DNA of 64,000 nucleotides from Isoetes taiwanensis (taxonomy: Eukaryota > Streptophyta > Lycopodiopsida > Isoetales > Isoetaceae): contig JAJEKV010000003.1 in NCBI GenBank assembly GCA_021234155.1, forward strand, positions 34,267,166 through 34,331,165. Reading direction: 5' to 3'. Both the position numbers and the translations under genes were made by a program. Of this stretch, positions 21,490 to 34,653 are shown one piece after another (position 1 is the first letter of the stretch; the number at the start of each line of letters is the position of its first letter). Below the pieces are notes generated by a model. The model worked only from the letters and a program-made list of their open reading frames with translations, made no database searches and was not told where the DNA came from.

Positions 21490-23520
21490 TGTTCAGTTTC
21501 CAAGGAGAAGCTGCAGAAGCTTTAGCAATGCCAATATGTGGGTCTGTAATGCGATTATCTATTGCAAGAATACTTATTCAGAAGATCAATTGGACTTTGT
21601 GTCCGCCTTGCATTCCAGTGTCAATGGACTCTAAATCGGCTATTTACAAACCATTTCTAGATGTTCGCAGACTATTTAAATCAAATTTGGCCCATAATTC
21701 TTTGTCTGGACGTCCCTTATCCAGAATGCAATGTGGGGCAGAACATACAGCTTTGGATGCATACATATGCACAAATTTCACTCAGGAATCAGTACGATTG
21801 GGTTGATAGACATATGCCTATGGTCCAAGAAATCCAAAATTTCGTTGAAAGAGCCATGGATTCAGCAATAAAAATGCAGGAATTTGTTTGTAATTCTTAT
21901 GGCAGACTGAGAAGCCCAAGAACTATGCCAATTTATTTGAATAGGCCCAAAAATTTGTCTTCTGAATAAAAACATACTTGGGTGTTGTGTGTGTTTCTCT
22001 CCTCCGGGCTTCCTCGGGTGGAAAATGGCTTTGCTGGAGGCTTTGGGGGATCCATAGAATATGCTTGTGGTAGATTGTGGTGGCTCAAGAGCTTGCCAAA
22101 AGTAGTCTCAACCAAAGGCTACCTTTCAAGGTATGGGTTCGTGGGCCGAGCCGCTTCAAAAGCCGATGCAAAAAAAAATCGAAACTACACCTATTAAAAT
22201 ATTTTTAACCTTATTGTGATTCCATCGCAAGATATTCTTTCCCGCTGTGTCACAGACCCCCGAATTCCAGGATCCGCTCCGAGGCCCCGTCTAAATCGCT
22301 ATTTTACAACGCACTACCTTTTCTAGATGGATCCCATCCGACCCTATTTCCATCCCGCCGCCCGCTTTATACCTTTTTGCTGAATCACATCTAAATACAA
22401 CCGGGGCGGAATCATACAGCTTTGTATTCCATGCACATGCAATCACCATCCGTAATATTCCAAAAAAATTCAAATTTTCGACATCCGCCTATGGGAGGTT
22501 TTGCCATTGGGAGCCGCCAAAATTTCGCTGCGGAGCCATGGCGGAAGTAAGGGGCCCTGAGTTGAGGAAATGTTTGTAATTTAAAGGCAAAAGACCTTGA
22601 GCTTGGGAATCTATACCAAAATATTTGAATGGGGAGCACATATTTGTCAATAAAAACATTTGGCTACCATTTTTCACTTGTTTTTCTTGTTTTCCGTGCC
22701 CAAAACGAAGCTATGGCAAATAAATGTGGGGTTAGAACAAACTTGTTTTCTTCCATGTCATTTTGACAGCCGTTATAGCCCGGATGGATTCACTGCACTT
22801 TGATATAATGAAGCTTAATGAGTGCCGGATGGAACATGAGATAGGATTAATGCAGCCTATACACTACATTGTATTTGCACATGCAAAGAAGCCGCAAATA
22901 TGGCCGATTGTTTTCCCGTGTTGTTTTACAAGCATGGCCGATGTTAAGCCAGAGGTCGTATGCATTGGCCATGGCCTCGAGGATGTTTGAAGTAAGGAAG
23001 ACAAATGTATTATGCCGCATGTTAGGTTATGGAATGATGAGAGGGAGATTTGAAGCAGATTTTTGCTTATAGCCAAATAAATCCGCTGAGGTTTTATTCT
23101 AGGCAGCTAAATGATGCAGAAGTGCCGGTGGAGGATTCTAAGCATTTTCGCTTGCAACTGAGGCTTTCCATCCGATCCCTCGGCCATCGCCATTACTCTT
23201 CACCGCTATAGCATCTAGACCCCACCGCACAAAATCATAGGAGGACAATTCAAATCCAATGGCTTAAACTTTTCAACATTTTGATCGCTTTCCAAGCCTC
23301 CCATAATTTTAATCCAAGCCAACAAAAATATTCAAATGGCGTAAAAATTCCCCCTTTGTATTTTTCCCTTCTCAATGATCTACATCCGGTCGCATGACCG
23401 CATAAACAAAAGATCAACAGGATTTCTGCCCACGTAATGCCATGGCGATAATGCCGCTTTTTTATTGTTAGGACAACAAATAGTGGCAAAGGTGGGCAAA
23501 TCAACCAATTTATGGATTCC
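21490..23520. repeat. Strongly diverged tandem array, units of about 400-450 bp
   Basis: Words recur in the same order about four times. Examples are GGGGCAGAACATACAGCTTT (21733) against GGGGCGGAATCATACAGCTTT-like sequence (22402) and then a GGGGTTAGAACAAACTTG form (22727). Similarly, ATTTGAATAGGCCCAAAAAT, ATTTGAATGGGGAGC and ATTCAAATGGCG close successive units near 21940, 22622 and 23331. The units have drifted far apart. Open frames inside are not conserved between units, so I call no gene. Confidence 0.5.
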
Positions 23521-23929
23521 CAACAAACCCAACAAAAGATTAGAAAGAGACAAATATTTTATGGTAAGAAGGGGGTTTCTATTCTATTTCTTGCTTTAAA
23601 ACTAATTATTTCTTGCTCTTGCTTTGAAGCAAAGGAGATGGCATTGCCGCCATATTGGCAAGGGGTTCAAATCCCCAACGTAAAATTTTCCCAAATCATA
23701 GCATAACAGGTAATCTTTTTTTGCAACATTCATGATCTTCAAGTAACAATTGACATGCACAAACAAAATGGAACAGCCCAATCTTTTTTTTTTTGCACCA
23801 TTCATGATCTTCAAGTAACGATGCTTGGTTTTTCATCCTCAACCATTTTTATAGAATCGCATAAACTCACGAGATTGAACTATCCGCCCACGTAAGCATT
23901 CGCCGCTTGATCCAAACGAGAAGTGGCTT

Positions 23930-24240
23930 CGTGGTGATTCCATCTCCAGAATCACATTTGTGATTTATCCATTGATGGTGGTTGTGATTCCATCCGCTAA
24001 TAGCAATGTTGTGATTCCATGGAGGATGACGTGCGTGGTGATTCCATCTCACCAATCGACGCTCGTGATTCCATCCGCAAGATGATAGTTGGGGGCAGAT
24101 TCGGCCCGAGGAATAATATCTTTTGAGGAGGATTCCGCCTCGCTAATAAAGAATACGGTTGCAGGATTCCGCCCTGGGAGGAATACATGAGCCGATTCCA
24201 TCTCAAGAATCATGTATTGGTGATTCCATCCGCGAATCGC
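23930..24240. repeat. Cluster of GTGATTCCATC words
   Basis: GTGATTCCATC or GATTCCGCC occurs about ten times in 310 bases at 25-35 bp spacing, each followed by a CC/TC-GC-AAT word such as CGCTAATAGCAA or TCACCAATCGAC. This is a degenerate minisatellite of roughly 30 bp units. Confidence 0.65.
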
Positions 24241-24719
24241 AGTTGTGAAGTCCCGGTATCCATAAATAGATCTGGAAGTAGACCTCGCCGTGGCACGGAT
24301 AACGGGCCAATCTAGTCTCTAATCGGGTCTCCTACCGGGTGATTCCAAGGATGGAATTTTTATGGATCGAATCACAATAACCGGGGTAAAAATATTTTGT
24401 TCCGCACTACAGAGGCCACAAAACCAAAGCTCTGCTGGCCTAGAGTGCCTCTTCCGGTTGTGTAACCGCCACTACAGAGTAATTTTGTGCAGAGATTGCT
24501 AGTCTCAACCTAGATAGGGGTTCGCCTTCTAGGGCCAGCCTGTGCCGAAAACTAATTTCTGACAATTTTGGAATTTTTTTGTTTATTTTTGGATGCGGAG
24601 TGCACTCTAGATATACTGATTAGTATGCCTCGCTCAATACACCCATGAAATCATATGAAAACCATGCCAAAAAGCGTATAAAACCACAAAAAAAACCCCA
24701 TGTTATAATGCTAGATATT

Positions 24720-25230
24720 GTTCTTCCTGGGCAGTTTCAATTTTGGCAGATTCGGCAGTCATTTCCATGTTAAGAATCTTGGCCATGTCTTGGGTGGTCT
24801 ATTTCAGATTGCCTTGCACCAACGCAGTAAATCTGGCAGTCACAGGCATTTTCATGCGCAGTAGAAGGTCAACGCTGCCGAAACTGCTTCATTCAAACAT
24901 GAAAATCAATCTCTACACAAAATCTGCCTCTGCGGCAGTGGACCCAACTGCCTGGATCTAAGGAAAAGGAGGCCTTGAATATGCGATGTTGAAGCGCCTC
25001 TAGTTTTAGTGTTGTAATATTCAGACATAATCACTGCAGAGAGAGGAGAATCTCCCTTGATTCCAAAACCAAGCCGCTGATACATTTGGTTGAAGAGATT
25101 CCGGCTTTCCCATTGATGGATATTAGCCTGTCCCCGATGACATTGTGCAAAAACTTCACCGGAAAATTCTGTCCAAAACTTGTACTCAGTCAAAAGAAGC
25201 ACATGTGTCGCCAAAATATTAAAGCACAAA
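24720..25230 (-). pseudogene. PHT1: PHT1 phosphate transporter fragment, copy 1, 5' part
   Basis: Minus-strand codons give [20 protein letters not shown] (the PHT1 signature normally reads GGDYPLSATIMSE) and then [10 protein letters not shown] deletion follows relative to copy 2. Downstream comes [12 protein letters not shown], then a 4-nt TGAA duplication that breaks the frame (24888-24893), and [16 protein letters not shown]-type sequence up to 24720. The same TGAA duplication is present in copy 2. Confidence 0.75.
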
Positions 25231-25330
25231 GGAATCGAATCTTCGGTAAATCAATTATATATGTGTAGATACACAGATATGTCTCCATCCCTCAATTAAG
25301 GCTCATTGGCAATTTGGTACGATTCTGTAT

Positions 25331-26204
25331 TTATTCAACAACTCGATTGTCATCCTCCTCAATTGTCACCTCCAGACAAATAATTGGCTTTTAGGTCCAT
25401 GCCATTTCATAATAATGGTTGGCTTTTAGGTTCATGCCTTTTACACAATTGACAATTATTGAACTTGGCTTTCAATGTACATCATTTTTACACCTTACTT
25501 GTAGTCTCAAGAAGAGGACATGGGTTCTCATATATCAACCTCACGATTAACATAAAATTTTTTCAAAAAAAATCGAACTATTAATGATCAAAACAAGTCA
25601 GTGTTTCCCCTTTCCCTCATAACTGCTAATAATTAGCATCCAAGTATTTGTTTATGATTAATGGATTTGAAGCTAAGGCTATCCTTCAAATAGTATGGAG
25701 TATCTAAGCATATGTTTGGAGATAGTTGACAATCTCATTGAATGCAATTGATTGTACTTAAATTGTTTGGGAGTAAACCTTATACTTTATTTGTTACCCC
25801 AAAAATATTTATCTCAGCTCATATCTTTTTGTTGTTCTTCATCGTCCATCAAAGAAGGTCGTGAAAACTTGCATTTAAAAAATAAGATTGAAACATTTGA
25901 AATGCCTTTTTGAAGAATACTGTGCACGTTATGAGAACATGCATACTATGTAGTTCCAACATTTACTTGTGTTTGTCCATGGAGGAAAATTTATTCTAGG
26001 AGAAAAGGCATCTTTCTTACTGTTGATATTCAAGATGTTTTGTTCGACGGATTCTAAGTTATTAAATGCTTGACTTGTTATGAAAAATAATGCTAGTTGC
26101 CGTTTAACAATACATGGAATATGGAAAGCCAACATTATTTCTTGGAACCCAGGCACTAAGGCAGGGATCGTTTGTGATTTTTGTATTTTTAATTCGTTCA
26201 TTTC
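25331..26204. other. No recognisable feature
   Basis: AT-rich sequence with no gene, repeat or terminus that I can support. A 90-residue minus-strand open frame at 25929-26201 has no recognised motif. Confidence 0.4.
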
Positions 26205-26650
26205 TTGTATACAGGTGCAAACAGAGGCAGACCGCCACAGCCTGAAAGGCCTACTTTTCCAACAAGATCTAGGATGCCAGCACTTTTGAATAGGTCAAGA
26301 CAACATATTACTGTAAATTCCTCATTAGAATGGGGCTCGCAACAATACTGGCATAACCATCTGCCTATGAAAAAAGCACAGACTCATTGCCTCAATCTGC
26401 ATAAGTGCACACCATCTCTGCATTGAGACATGGAGATGGATTGGGGAACCACTGCAGGACAGGCTCTGTAGATGCTTGAAGATGAATGCAATAGAGATCT
26501 TCGACGTATGACCAAATCCGGGCATGCTATGCTGAATTGATTAGGCTTGACCAAACTCTACACATGATAGCGCGTCTTCAGTCCGAATGCTGGGATCATA
26601 TCTCTAGGAGGTAATGGATCTGGGGGACCAACTTTGTCCCCATACATAAA
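26205..26650 (+). pseudogene. LINE 3' ORF fragment, diverged
   Basis: The stretch follows the 3' end of the decayed LINE at 52080-52460. Shared landmarks are GTGCACACCA then CTCTGCATTGAGAC (26405), CGGGCATGCTATGCT (26519), and GGAGGTAATGGATCTG (26607), in the same order and spacing. It is therefore a C-terminal/3' UTR fragment of the same LINE family, without tail or target duplication found. Confidence 0.55.
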
Positions 26651-27354
26651 CATGACTTGAGTCTGTCTTGTCTCATATGTATACTTGTACAGTTTGACAA
26701 CATTCCTTTTAACCATTCTACTGACCACATTAAACAGTGTACCAATTTCTATCTCACTCTATCTACCTAAAGAAAAACTTTCATGGCCATTGAAAAATGA
26801 GATGAGAAGATTCAAGTTGCTCACCTGGCTATAAATTTTCCTGCCACCAACTCTTGACTTCCAAGATACAAAATTTTTAAAAATAGTAAATATTTTATCA
26901 AGGCATTCTATGATGTTCTAGAGTGTTGTATAATGACTTTAGATGATACAATAATTTGAAGATAGCAAGTTTTCAATCAAGGTGTTCTACCAAAGTAGCA
27001 AGTGCTTCCAGGTAGAAAATGGATTAAAATAGCAAATTTGTTATTAAAGCACTTTAAGATATCCTCTCATAATAGAAATTAGAAATATTTGAATTAATAT
27101 GTATACTTTTTAGAATAGTTTCTAACCAAGACATCCGCATGGTAATCTGACAAAGAAAAATCCAGCGGGCAAGATATTAAAAGTAGAGCAAAAGGTAAAT
27201 TAGGCTTCAAAGAAGTACTCTGAAAGGGTCTATCTAGAAAAATATGATCAGATTAGATCAGACATCTCGAAGTCGTAAGAAAGGAGGCCAACTTTTGATG
27301 ACCAGTATAGCAAGCATCTACATTTTACCAAGATAATAATATTTATCTTCAACA
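26651..27354. other. No recognisable gene
   Basis: AT-rich and repetitive in feel, with no frame or motif I can assign. Confidence 0.4.
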
Positions 27355-27393
27355 AGAAATTTATCGGCGGCCAAGGCCGCCGCAAACATTTCT
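27355..27393. repeat. GC foldback palindrome
   Basis: AGAAATTTATCGGCGGCCAA followed by GGCCGCCGCAAACATTTCT. AGAAAT pairs with ATTTCT and GGCGGCC with GGCCGCC, so the 39 bases form one long hairpin with almost no loop. Confidence 0.8.
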
Positions 27394-28009
27394 CTTCGTC
27401 AACTCACTCTTGCAGGGTAGATTTATGTAAATTTGGAATGGATGAATTTGTAAGTATGAGACTTGATGTTTCGATAATAAAGGCACAATGATATGGTCAT
27501 ATAGTTCGAAACTATTCAAGAGTGGATGCAAAGTATTTTTGAGAGTTGAGAGCATCCATGTGGAGTAGCCAGTTGGGGATATCAGGAGCACAAATGTAAG
27601 GCCGCGTCAGGAGAAACTGACTAAGGGTTTACCGAAAAAAAGGAATATCGAAGAAGAATCAGCAGGCAGTCGCTGATCAAACAATAAAGAAGGATCTGAA
27701 GGAAGGATTGGAGACGAGCATCAATCCGGTCTGAAGAACAGTTGAATCAGGCAGGAACATAGTTAACAGTCCAAGAACGGATGGAAATTTATATAAGGGT
27801 TAAGAGAGCCACGTGGTTGCCACTATATATGATCCGCTTATTTGTCGCGAGCATTTCTCTTATTCACGAACATATGGGATTTGAATCCACGCTATTGCCT
27901 TGTGTTCATGTGCACGTATGATACATGGAAGCTGTTTTTAATCACCATGGGGTTCCCACTTTGTTATTGTGGCATATTTTGCATTTTTTTAACTATTTTT
28001 GGTCACCAT

Positions 28010-28310
28010 CCAGTAGTAGTCAGTGGGTGGGGATTGCCCATAACCAATGGCTTAACCACTAGACTGCCAGCCGCGATGATTTTTTTATTTTTCTTTTTCC
28101 ACCATCCGATGGTAGTCACGTGGGTTTTGAGCCTGGGTGGGGTTTTCCCATAACCAATAGCCTAACCACTAGGCCACAAGCGCGATGGATTTTTTTTTTG
28201 TTTTTCCTTCTTCCTCTTTTTAACCATCCGATGCTAGTCAATGGGTTTTGATCCTGGTGGGGGGCATCCCATAACCAATGGATTTACCACTAAACCATCA
28301 CCGCGATGGA
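28010..28310 (-). repeat. Three tandem tRNA-like SINE heads
   Basis: On the minus strand three units of about 110 bp (ending near 28080, 28188 and 28310) each read a Pol III A-box-like TGGCCTAGTGGTTAGG or TGGTTTAGTGGTAAA word, then ATTGGTTATGGG, CCCCACCCAGG and a B-box-like GGCTCAAAACC or GGATCAAAACC. They are separated by T-rich stretches. This is the layout of the tRNA-derived head of a plant SINE repeated three times. The B boxes deviate from GGTTCGANTCC, so none is a functional tRNA gene. Confidence 0.5.
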
Positions 28311-28685
28311 TGGATGTTATTTTTTCATTTTGATAAAACACAAATGAGGGGAATCTCATGGTAATTAAACAACAGATCAGTATCATAAGGGCAGATAATA
28401 GTACCTGTTAAAGGTGGAGGGGATGTACCTTATTTGAAGTCCAATTGTTTTATTTTTTTTCGTATGTAACCTGTAATGAAAGTTGAAGAAAGCATGCTTG
28501 TGATAACTATGAAAGATGGAGAGGACGCACCTTATTGGAAGTCTAGTTCTTTATCGTTTTCTTGCATGACTTGTACAGAAAAAAGATTGAGGAAAACGTA
28601 CTTCATCAGCACAATAACTCCTTGTAGACAATATTTTTGGTGCACCTCGTAATATTCTCTGTTGAGAGTAGGAACAGGAGATTGT

Positions 28686-29395
28686 ATAATTTAAAATATG
28701 TTGAAAATCAGGCCTTGACAGCTAATGGTCAGAAGCCCCATTAAGAATGAAGTGCCCCTGCATCTGAACATTTTGTGCTTACAAAACTTTTGCTCAATTC
28801 TTATGCAACTAGAAAATCATTACAGGAAATGGTCTGCAAATTCTTTGGTATTTCTCGATTTCCCCCTCTATTTGATTGTTCAAACAAGCTGGACTTTTAT
28901 TGGAATTCTTTATCAACTTGAGTATAGAATTTTTATGATTGAGCAATCTATGGACTGGACATGGATTTGTATGCCATCTATTTGAAATATTTTGTCTTTC
29001 TTTACTACCTCTCAAGCTCATCATCACCACTGCTTGTTGCTTCCATCCTAACAATCAAGCCCTGCCTCTCACCAACATATCTCAACTTTTTCTGTTCATG
29101 CATAAATAGCTGCAAGGATGATCAGAAAATGGAAGATGATGCTGTCGAAAACCGGTGTGTAGCTGTCGTCTAGGCTGAAGTGGAAAAGACTTTTTATCCT
29201 TTACAAACTACCATTAACAATCATGATCCTCGATCTAGGGCAAAAATATAACATCCATGAGACTGAAATTACATTTAGAATTGTCTATATCTTCTTGGTA
29301 CAGCTGCAGGAGAGAAAGATTTGTACTTCTCATGTATGTTACTTGCCTATCAAAAATGACACCATGATTATGTCCTTGCTATCCACAATGGCCAA
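28686..29395. repeat. Block also captured by the Helitron (copy A)
   Basis: 28686-28990 is nearly identical to 36390-36700 in the same orientation. 29045-29390 matches 36705-37020 in inverted orientation. Thus the two copies differ by an inversion of about 330 bp. No coding function is recognised. Confidence 0.8.
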
Positions 29396-29427
29396 GGAAG
29401 CTAGAAAGAGATATAAGGAAGGAAGGA

Positions 29428-29990
29428 AGGAAGGAAGGAAGTATATTTTAACGTCCATGGAGACCAACTGGCCTATGAGACGGTTTTACAATATAGCGGA
29501 AAGTTTCCAAACACAAAATAAAACCACAGAAACCCTGTACAATGTGTCTCTACCACTGGGATGAAAAAACCCCCCGTGTGGGAGGAAAAACCCTTGTAGT
29601 AGGCATTGAGAGGCCCTATTTGGGCGCTCAAATGCCCTATGTTGTGAGGGACTCCTTGACGGTGGAGATTTGCAGAATGTAGGACGCAAGACGTGCCACC
29701 ATTGGCGAAGCCAGCAGTTGGTGAATTGCTATCTCAGAGCATCTGAGATCGGCATGAGCCGCTTTCGGATGTGTATCTTTGGGCATTCTGTAGAGCATGG
29801 TGTTCATCTTCTACTATCCGCATGTGACAAAGACTGGCATAATCTCTCATCTTTGGGGATTCCCCGCCCTCCATCCAAGATCCCAGCGGCCTGTCTCAAT
29901 TCTGAGATGTGGGACCCTGTCCTTATTGCAGCTATAGCTCTTCGTTTCTTGGTGGAAATGTGTGCCTTCAGATACTAGTGGGGGTCGTGT
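29428..29990 (-). pseudogene. LINE 3' end with C-terminal ORF fragment and (TTCC)n tail
   Basis: Minus-strand translation gives IPTKKRRAIAAIRTGSH-like sequence, RLCQSLSHADS and EHHALQ-like frame-shifted pieces that match the C-terminal Cys/His region of CR1/RTE-style LINE proteins. A 3' UTR follows, including TAGGCCAGTTGGTCTCC and GGACGTTAAAATATA, then a short (TTCC)n tail at 29428-29442. It is truncated at the 5' side and not functional. Confidence 0.5.
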
Positions 29991-30402
29991 TCAAGCGACG
30001 GATTGACCTGTGTATGGTAGTGCTCTGTTTTGGGCTTTGCAAGAGTGGGCACATCCCACAGAGAGGCAGCAAAGCGCGCATTCAAATGTAGCTCCTGCTC
30101 TGCGATATCCGACATATCCACAATGTGTTGATAGTCTAAGGATACATGGAATAAAATAACGGCTAAGGTTAGCCAAATGGCTATTTTGTAGTAGTTTTGC
30201 CAAGGAAAACGGCTAAAGTAAATGGAAAAAACGCCCCAAAAAAAAGAAAATTTTAGCCCAATTTTTTTGCCGCCCAAGTGAGTTTTTAGGTTGAATAGCC
30301 AAACCTTTACCTCCAGACATATCCATCAGGACATCGATTAGATAAACCTAAGATAGAGTGGGCTTGGAAAAATGGATATATTAGCCCGAAATTCAACACC
30401 AA

Positions 30403-31545
<1,143 letters not shown>

Positions 31546-31745
31546 GCTAGACCACAAGGAATTGTAAAAGAATAGTATGAAACCAGATTATAGAAAGATG
31601 AACTACAACATGAGAAAGTGAGTCCCATAGGAACATGGCATAGTTCGCAAAATTAGGCGAAAGAGATAGGTCATGAGCAAAACTATAAGAACATGGGCTA
31701 GATCATATTATCATATGTTGGGATTAAGTAGCAAGAATACAGATA

Positions 31746-31930
31746 AGAATAGAATAGAATAGAATGGAATGGAACGGAATAGAATAGAATAGAATAGAAT
31801 AGAATAGAATAGAATAGAATAGAATAGAATAGAATAGAATAGAATAGAATAGAATAGAATAGAGTTTTTATCGTCCAGGGAGGCCAATCGGCCTATGGGA
31901 CCCAAACAGGAGGCGCAGTTCAAGCATATT
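31746..31930 (-). mobile_element. Truncated LINE 3' end with (ATTCT)n tail, copy 2
   Basis: Paralogue of 18788-18960, with a longer simple-repeat tail (about 23 units, some changed to GGAAT). The conserved words CATAGGCCGATTGGCCTCC and GGACGATAAAAAC precede the tail on the minus strand. Confidence 0.65.
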
Positions 31931-32009
31931 AATGTCCACCCCCCCTCTTCCCCCCCAAAGGATCGTTTGGGGGAAAAACGTGACAGGAATAGGTTTGCTG
32001 TCAAACTGT

Positions 32010-32148
32010 ACAAATACAAATACAAATACAAATACAAATACAAATACAAATACAAATACAAATACAAATACAAATACAAATACAAATACAAATACAAATA
32101 CAAATACAAATACAAATACAAATACAAATACAAATACAAATACAAATA
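32010..32148. repeat. Hexanucleotide microsatellite (ACAAAT)n
   Basis: About 23 perfect ACAAAT units. The paralogous site at 19011-19033 has only three imperfect units, so the array expanded in this copy or contracted in the other. The long open frames over it (Tyr-Lys or Asn-Thr repeats) are artefacts. Confidence 0.95.
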
Positions 32149-33247
32149 TATATCATGGGGGGAGAAATATGTACACGTATCAGGTAAGTGCCCGAGGACC
32201 GAGTTGATCTTGGCGATCCATGATCTCTTGAAGGTATGATCCCAACCTCTGTACCGAGCTCGTGCTCAGGATTCTAGCATGGGGCTCGCATGAAAATGAC
32301 AAAAACCTCCCGAATAGAAAAGAACTTCCTTATCAAAATAGGATCGAGGGCGAAGATCAAAGGATTATGGCCAAAGAAGAGGCAAGGCCGGGGAAGAACA
32401 TTCCACATCATAGAAAAAAAAGGCCAAATTGGTGAATCCAAGCAGGGAGAAGCCCCTCCCTTGCATGATTTCAAAGAATAGAGAATAAAATATTGCTGAG
32501 AGAGATGAGGAAGTGCTGATGAGATGTTGATGAGGAACCTCGCCTAAAGAGCGATCTCCCAACCAGAGATACCATGCAATTCAAGCATGCATATGCATGC
32601 TCACCCCCTCTAGAATCTCAGTTCGATGGGATTGTTAATATGACATATATGCATATGGCATAACAAAAACATGTCAATGGTACATCAGGAAAGTGCATAA
32701 TTTACAATTAACGTGTATTGTGTTTCCGTCTATGGGCACTAAAGAGGCCATCTAAAACATTTCTTTTGTTTTCTTTTCTTTTCATTTCGTATTATAATAT
32801 TTGCCCATTTATATAGTGTTTTGAGATAAGAATTAGCATGTGTGTATGTAACGTGTCATGTCAAGAGTGATCAAGAGTAAGACAAATAGAACTATGAGCA
32901 ACTACAAACTTCGTCCAGGCGAAGAGGATATTGGACACTGTGCCTCTGTCCTAAAGGCCAAAAAATAGTCTAAATCCTCCCAAACTTTTCATTGTCAACG
33001 AAGATATAAAAGTGGTGTAGGCCATGTGGTTTTTATCAAATGTCAATTCCAGCTCGTAAACGACTTCAATGCCAATAGCACCCATGTGCAAATATGGGAA
33101 TGTAGTTGTGCAATTGTAGAAAATATATGACCACTAAAAGTGAGTGCCAAAGTTTTGTTAGCATTACAATAATTTCTTCATTTCTCATTTTTCACTTTTA
33201 AAGTTTCCTTTTGTGGTCCAGACTACTTATCTTGGGATGCACATGCT

Positions 33248-34602
33248 TTTTTTTTTTTTTTTAGAAACGGAATTGCTTTTTATTCATATGATAGGAAGAA
33301 TTACATCAATGATCCCACATGGATCTTATAGGAAGTATTTCTGCACATATATGAAGAATGCAGAGTATAATGTTTCAACTTTCATAGAGGACTACGGCAG
33401 GAGAAGCCTCAACATCTTCACCCTCTATGAACTGAAACTTATTGAATTGAGCAGCAATAAAACCAAAGAGATATAAGATAGAGGTCACAGAACCGGACTT
33501 TTAGTATCCTCTGAATCAAAACCAAAGGGTCACCCTGTAGAGGGCGTCTTCCACTTCCATTATCCATCAAGGAGCCCATACATCCTCAACTATATGTAGA
33601 TCAAGGAGCCCATACATCCTCGACCATATGCAGAAGACACCGTTAAACAGACCACCTCACTTCTACATGTATATAACTTTGGAAGTGGAATAGGTGGACA
33701 AGCCCTATCACCAAGCTGCATTACTCTTACCATGACACTAAAATTATGATAAAGAAAAGTATAGATCAGTGTTAGGAGAGCAGCCTGCCACTCTGCTCAT
33801 AGAAGCTGCCACTGCTTCTTGAATTCTAGTTTCTCCCATCATAAACAAGCAAATTATCATGTACATTAAATTGTATCAGGTGCTGCATTGTCGGGGTAAG
33901 CCTTCAATCTGAAGCTGGCTAGACAAAGCATATGCCCAGCCGCCAGACTCCTCCTTTTCAAGCCCGGTGCAAGATGTAAAGATATCAGCAAAATCCTAGC
34001 TCGGCAATCCAATCCAGTCTAATCCATTCAACCTACTTGCATTACATGCTAAAGAAGACCAAAAGTGCATAAGTACCTGATCAATATCTGAACCATAAAT
34101 TTAGTCTTTCCGCCAGCAGAAAAGGGTAGAATAAACCAAAACATTCTAAATCACTTCAAGATTGTATTTCTTTAGATAAGCTTATCCAGAAAGAACTCAA
34201 GAAGGATTTAATCTGCTTCAATTTGCATCAATTCAGCCTATATTTTTCAATCTATCAGCTCGACCCAGCTGTAGAAAAATCCCATACCAAGGAAGGGCCT
34301 ACAAAGCTTATCCCCCAATTGGGACTTGGATCCATCAACAGCTGCAAGGAATATATGAACTAATACAGCAAAAAGGAAACAAGATTGAAGATCACCTACA
34401 GGTTACATCTCAAGAAAACCTAGGAAAAACTTGTGAAGGGCCAATCTCACACCAAAAGAATGTCTTGGCCTGGCCACCATCGCCAAGAATCTCCTTTCCA
34501 TGCTTCACTGCTGATCCGAAGGCAAGGAGAAGCGGCGGTAGCCTCTCCCGCAAACGACCTAGCCGCTGACGCTTTGCCGCTTCATCGCCCCCAGGACGTC
34601 CC
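33248..34602 (-). mobile_element. Poly(A) retroposon or processed retrocopy, 9-bp target duplication
   Basis: Copy 1 of the unit has no such DNA. Here about 1.35 kb is flanked by GCACATGCT at 33239-33247 and 34603-34611. The plus-strand left end is 16 T residues, so the element is on the minus strand and ends in poly(A). An AATAAA signal (TTTATT, 33279-33284) sits 17 bases before the tail. The body is mostly non-coding, with a 32-bp tandem duplication near 33569-33632. Both a LINE-mobilised transcript and a SINE-like element are possible. Confidence 0.75.
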
Positions 34603-34653
34603 GCACATGCTCTACCACATTGGACCTCTTGCTATTTATCATTTTATATTACA

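Larger units (their letters stand above)
20843..24714. mobile_element. 3.87-kb insertion splitting the PHT1 fragment, 5-bp ATATT duplication
   Basis: Copy 2 of the unit reads continuously through this point (39190-39200). Here the sequence is split, with ATATT on both sides (20838-20842 and 24715-24719). The inserted DNA begins CACAAAACACAAAACC and ends TATAATGCTAG. No terminal inverted repeat, LTR or poly(A) is seen, so the class is open; 5-bp duplications are typical of LTR retrotransposons and some DNA elements. Inside are a foldback MITE, a diverged tandem array and a GTGATTCCATC-rich stretch. No transposase or reverse transcriptase is recognised. Confidence 0.7.
31562..33247. repeat. Large duplicated unit, copy 2, left part
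   Basis: Counterpart of 18605-20007. It is followed by an inserted retroposon (33248-34602), resumes at 34612-34810, is broken again by the Helitron, and resumes at 38549. Confidence 0.85.

Noticed and set aside
20843-24714. Helitron ending in CTAG at 24714
   Set aside because: The base after CTAG is A, there is no 3' hairpin, and a 5-bp duplication is present.
28010-28310. True tRNA genes
   Set aside because: B-box positions deviate and no full cloverleaf with acceptor stem can be drawn.
31711-32239. Long open frames with Tyr-Lys, Tyr-Leu and Asn-Thr repeats
   Set aside because: They are direct translations of the (ACAAAT)n and (AGAAT)n microsatellites on both strands.
33213-33476. 87-aa plus frame across the poly-T
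   Set aside because: It crosses the retroposon boundary and translates the poly-T tract into Phe residues.
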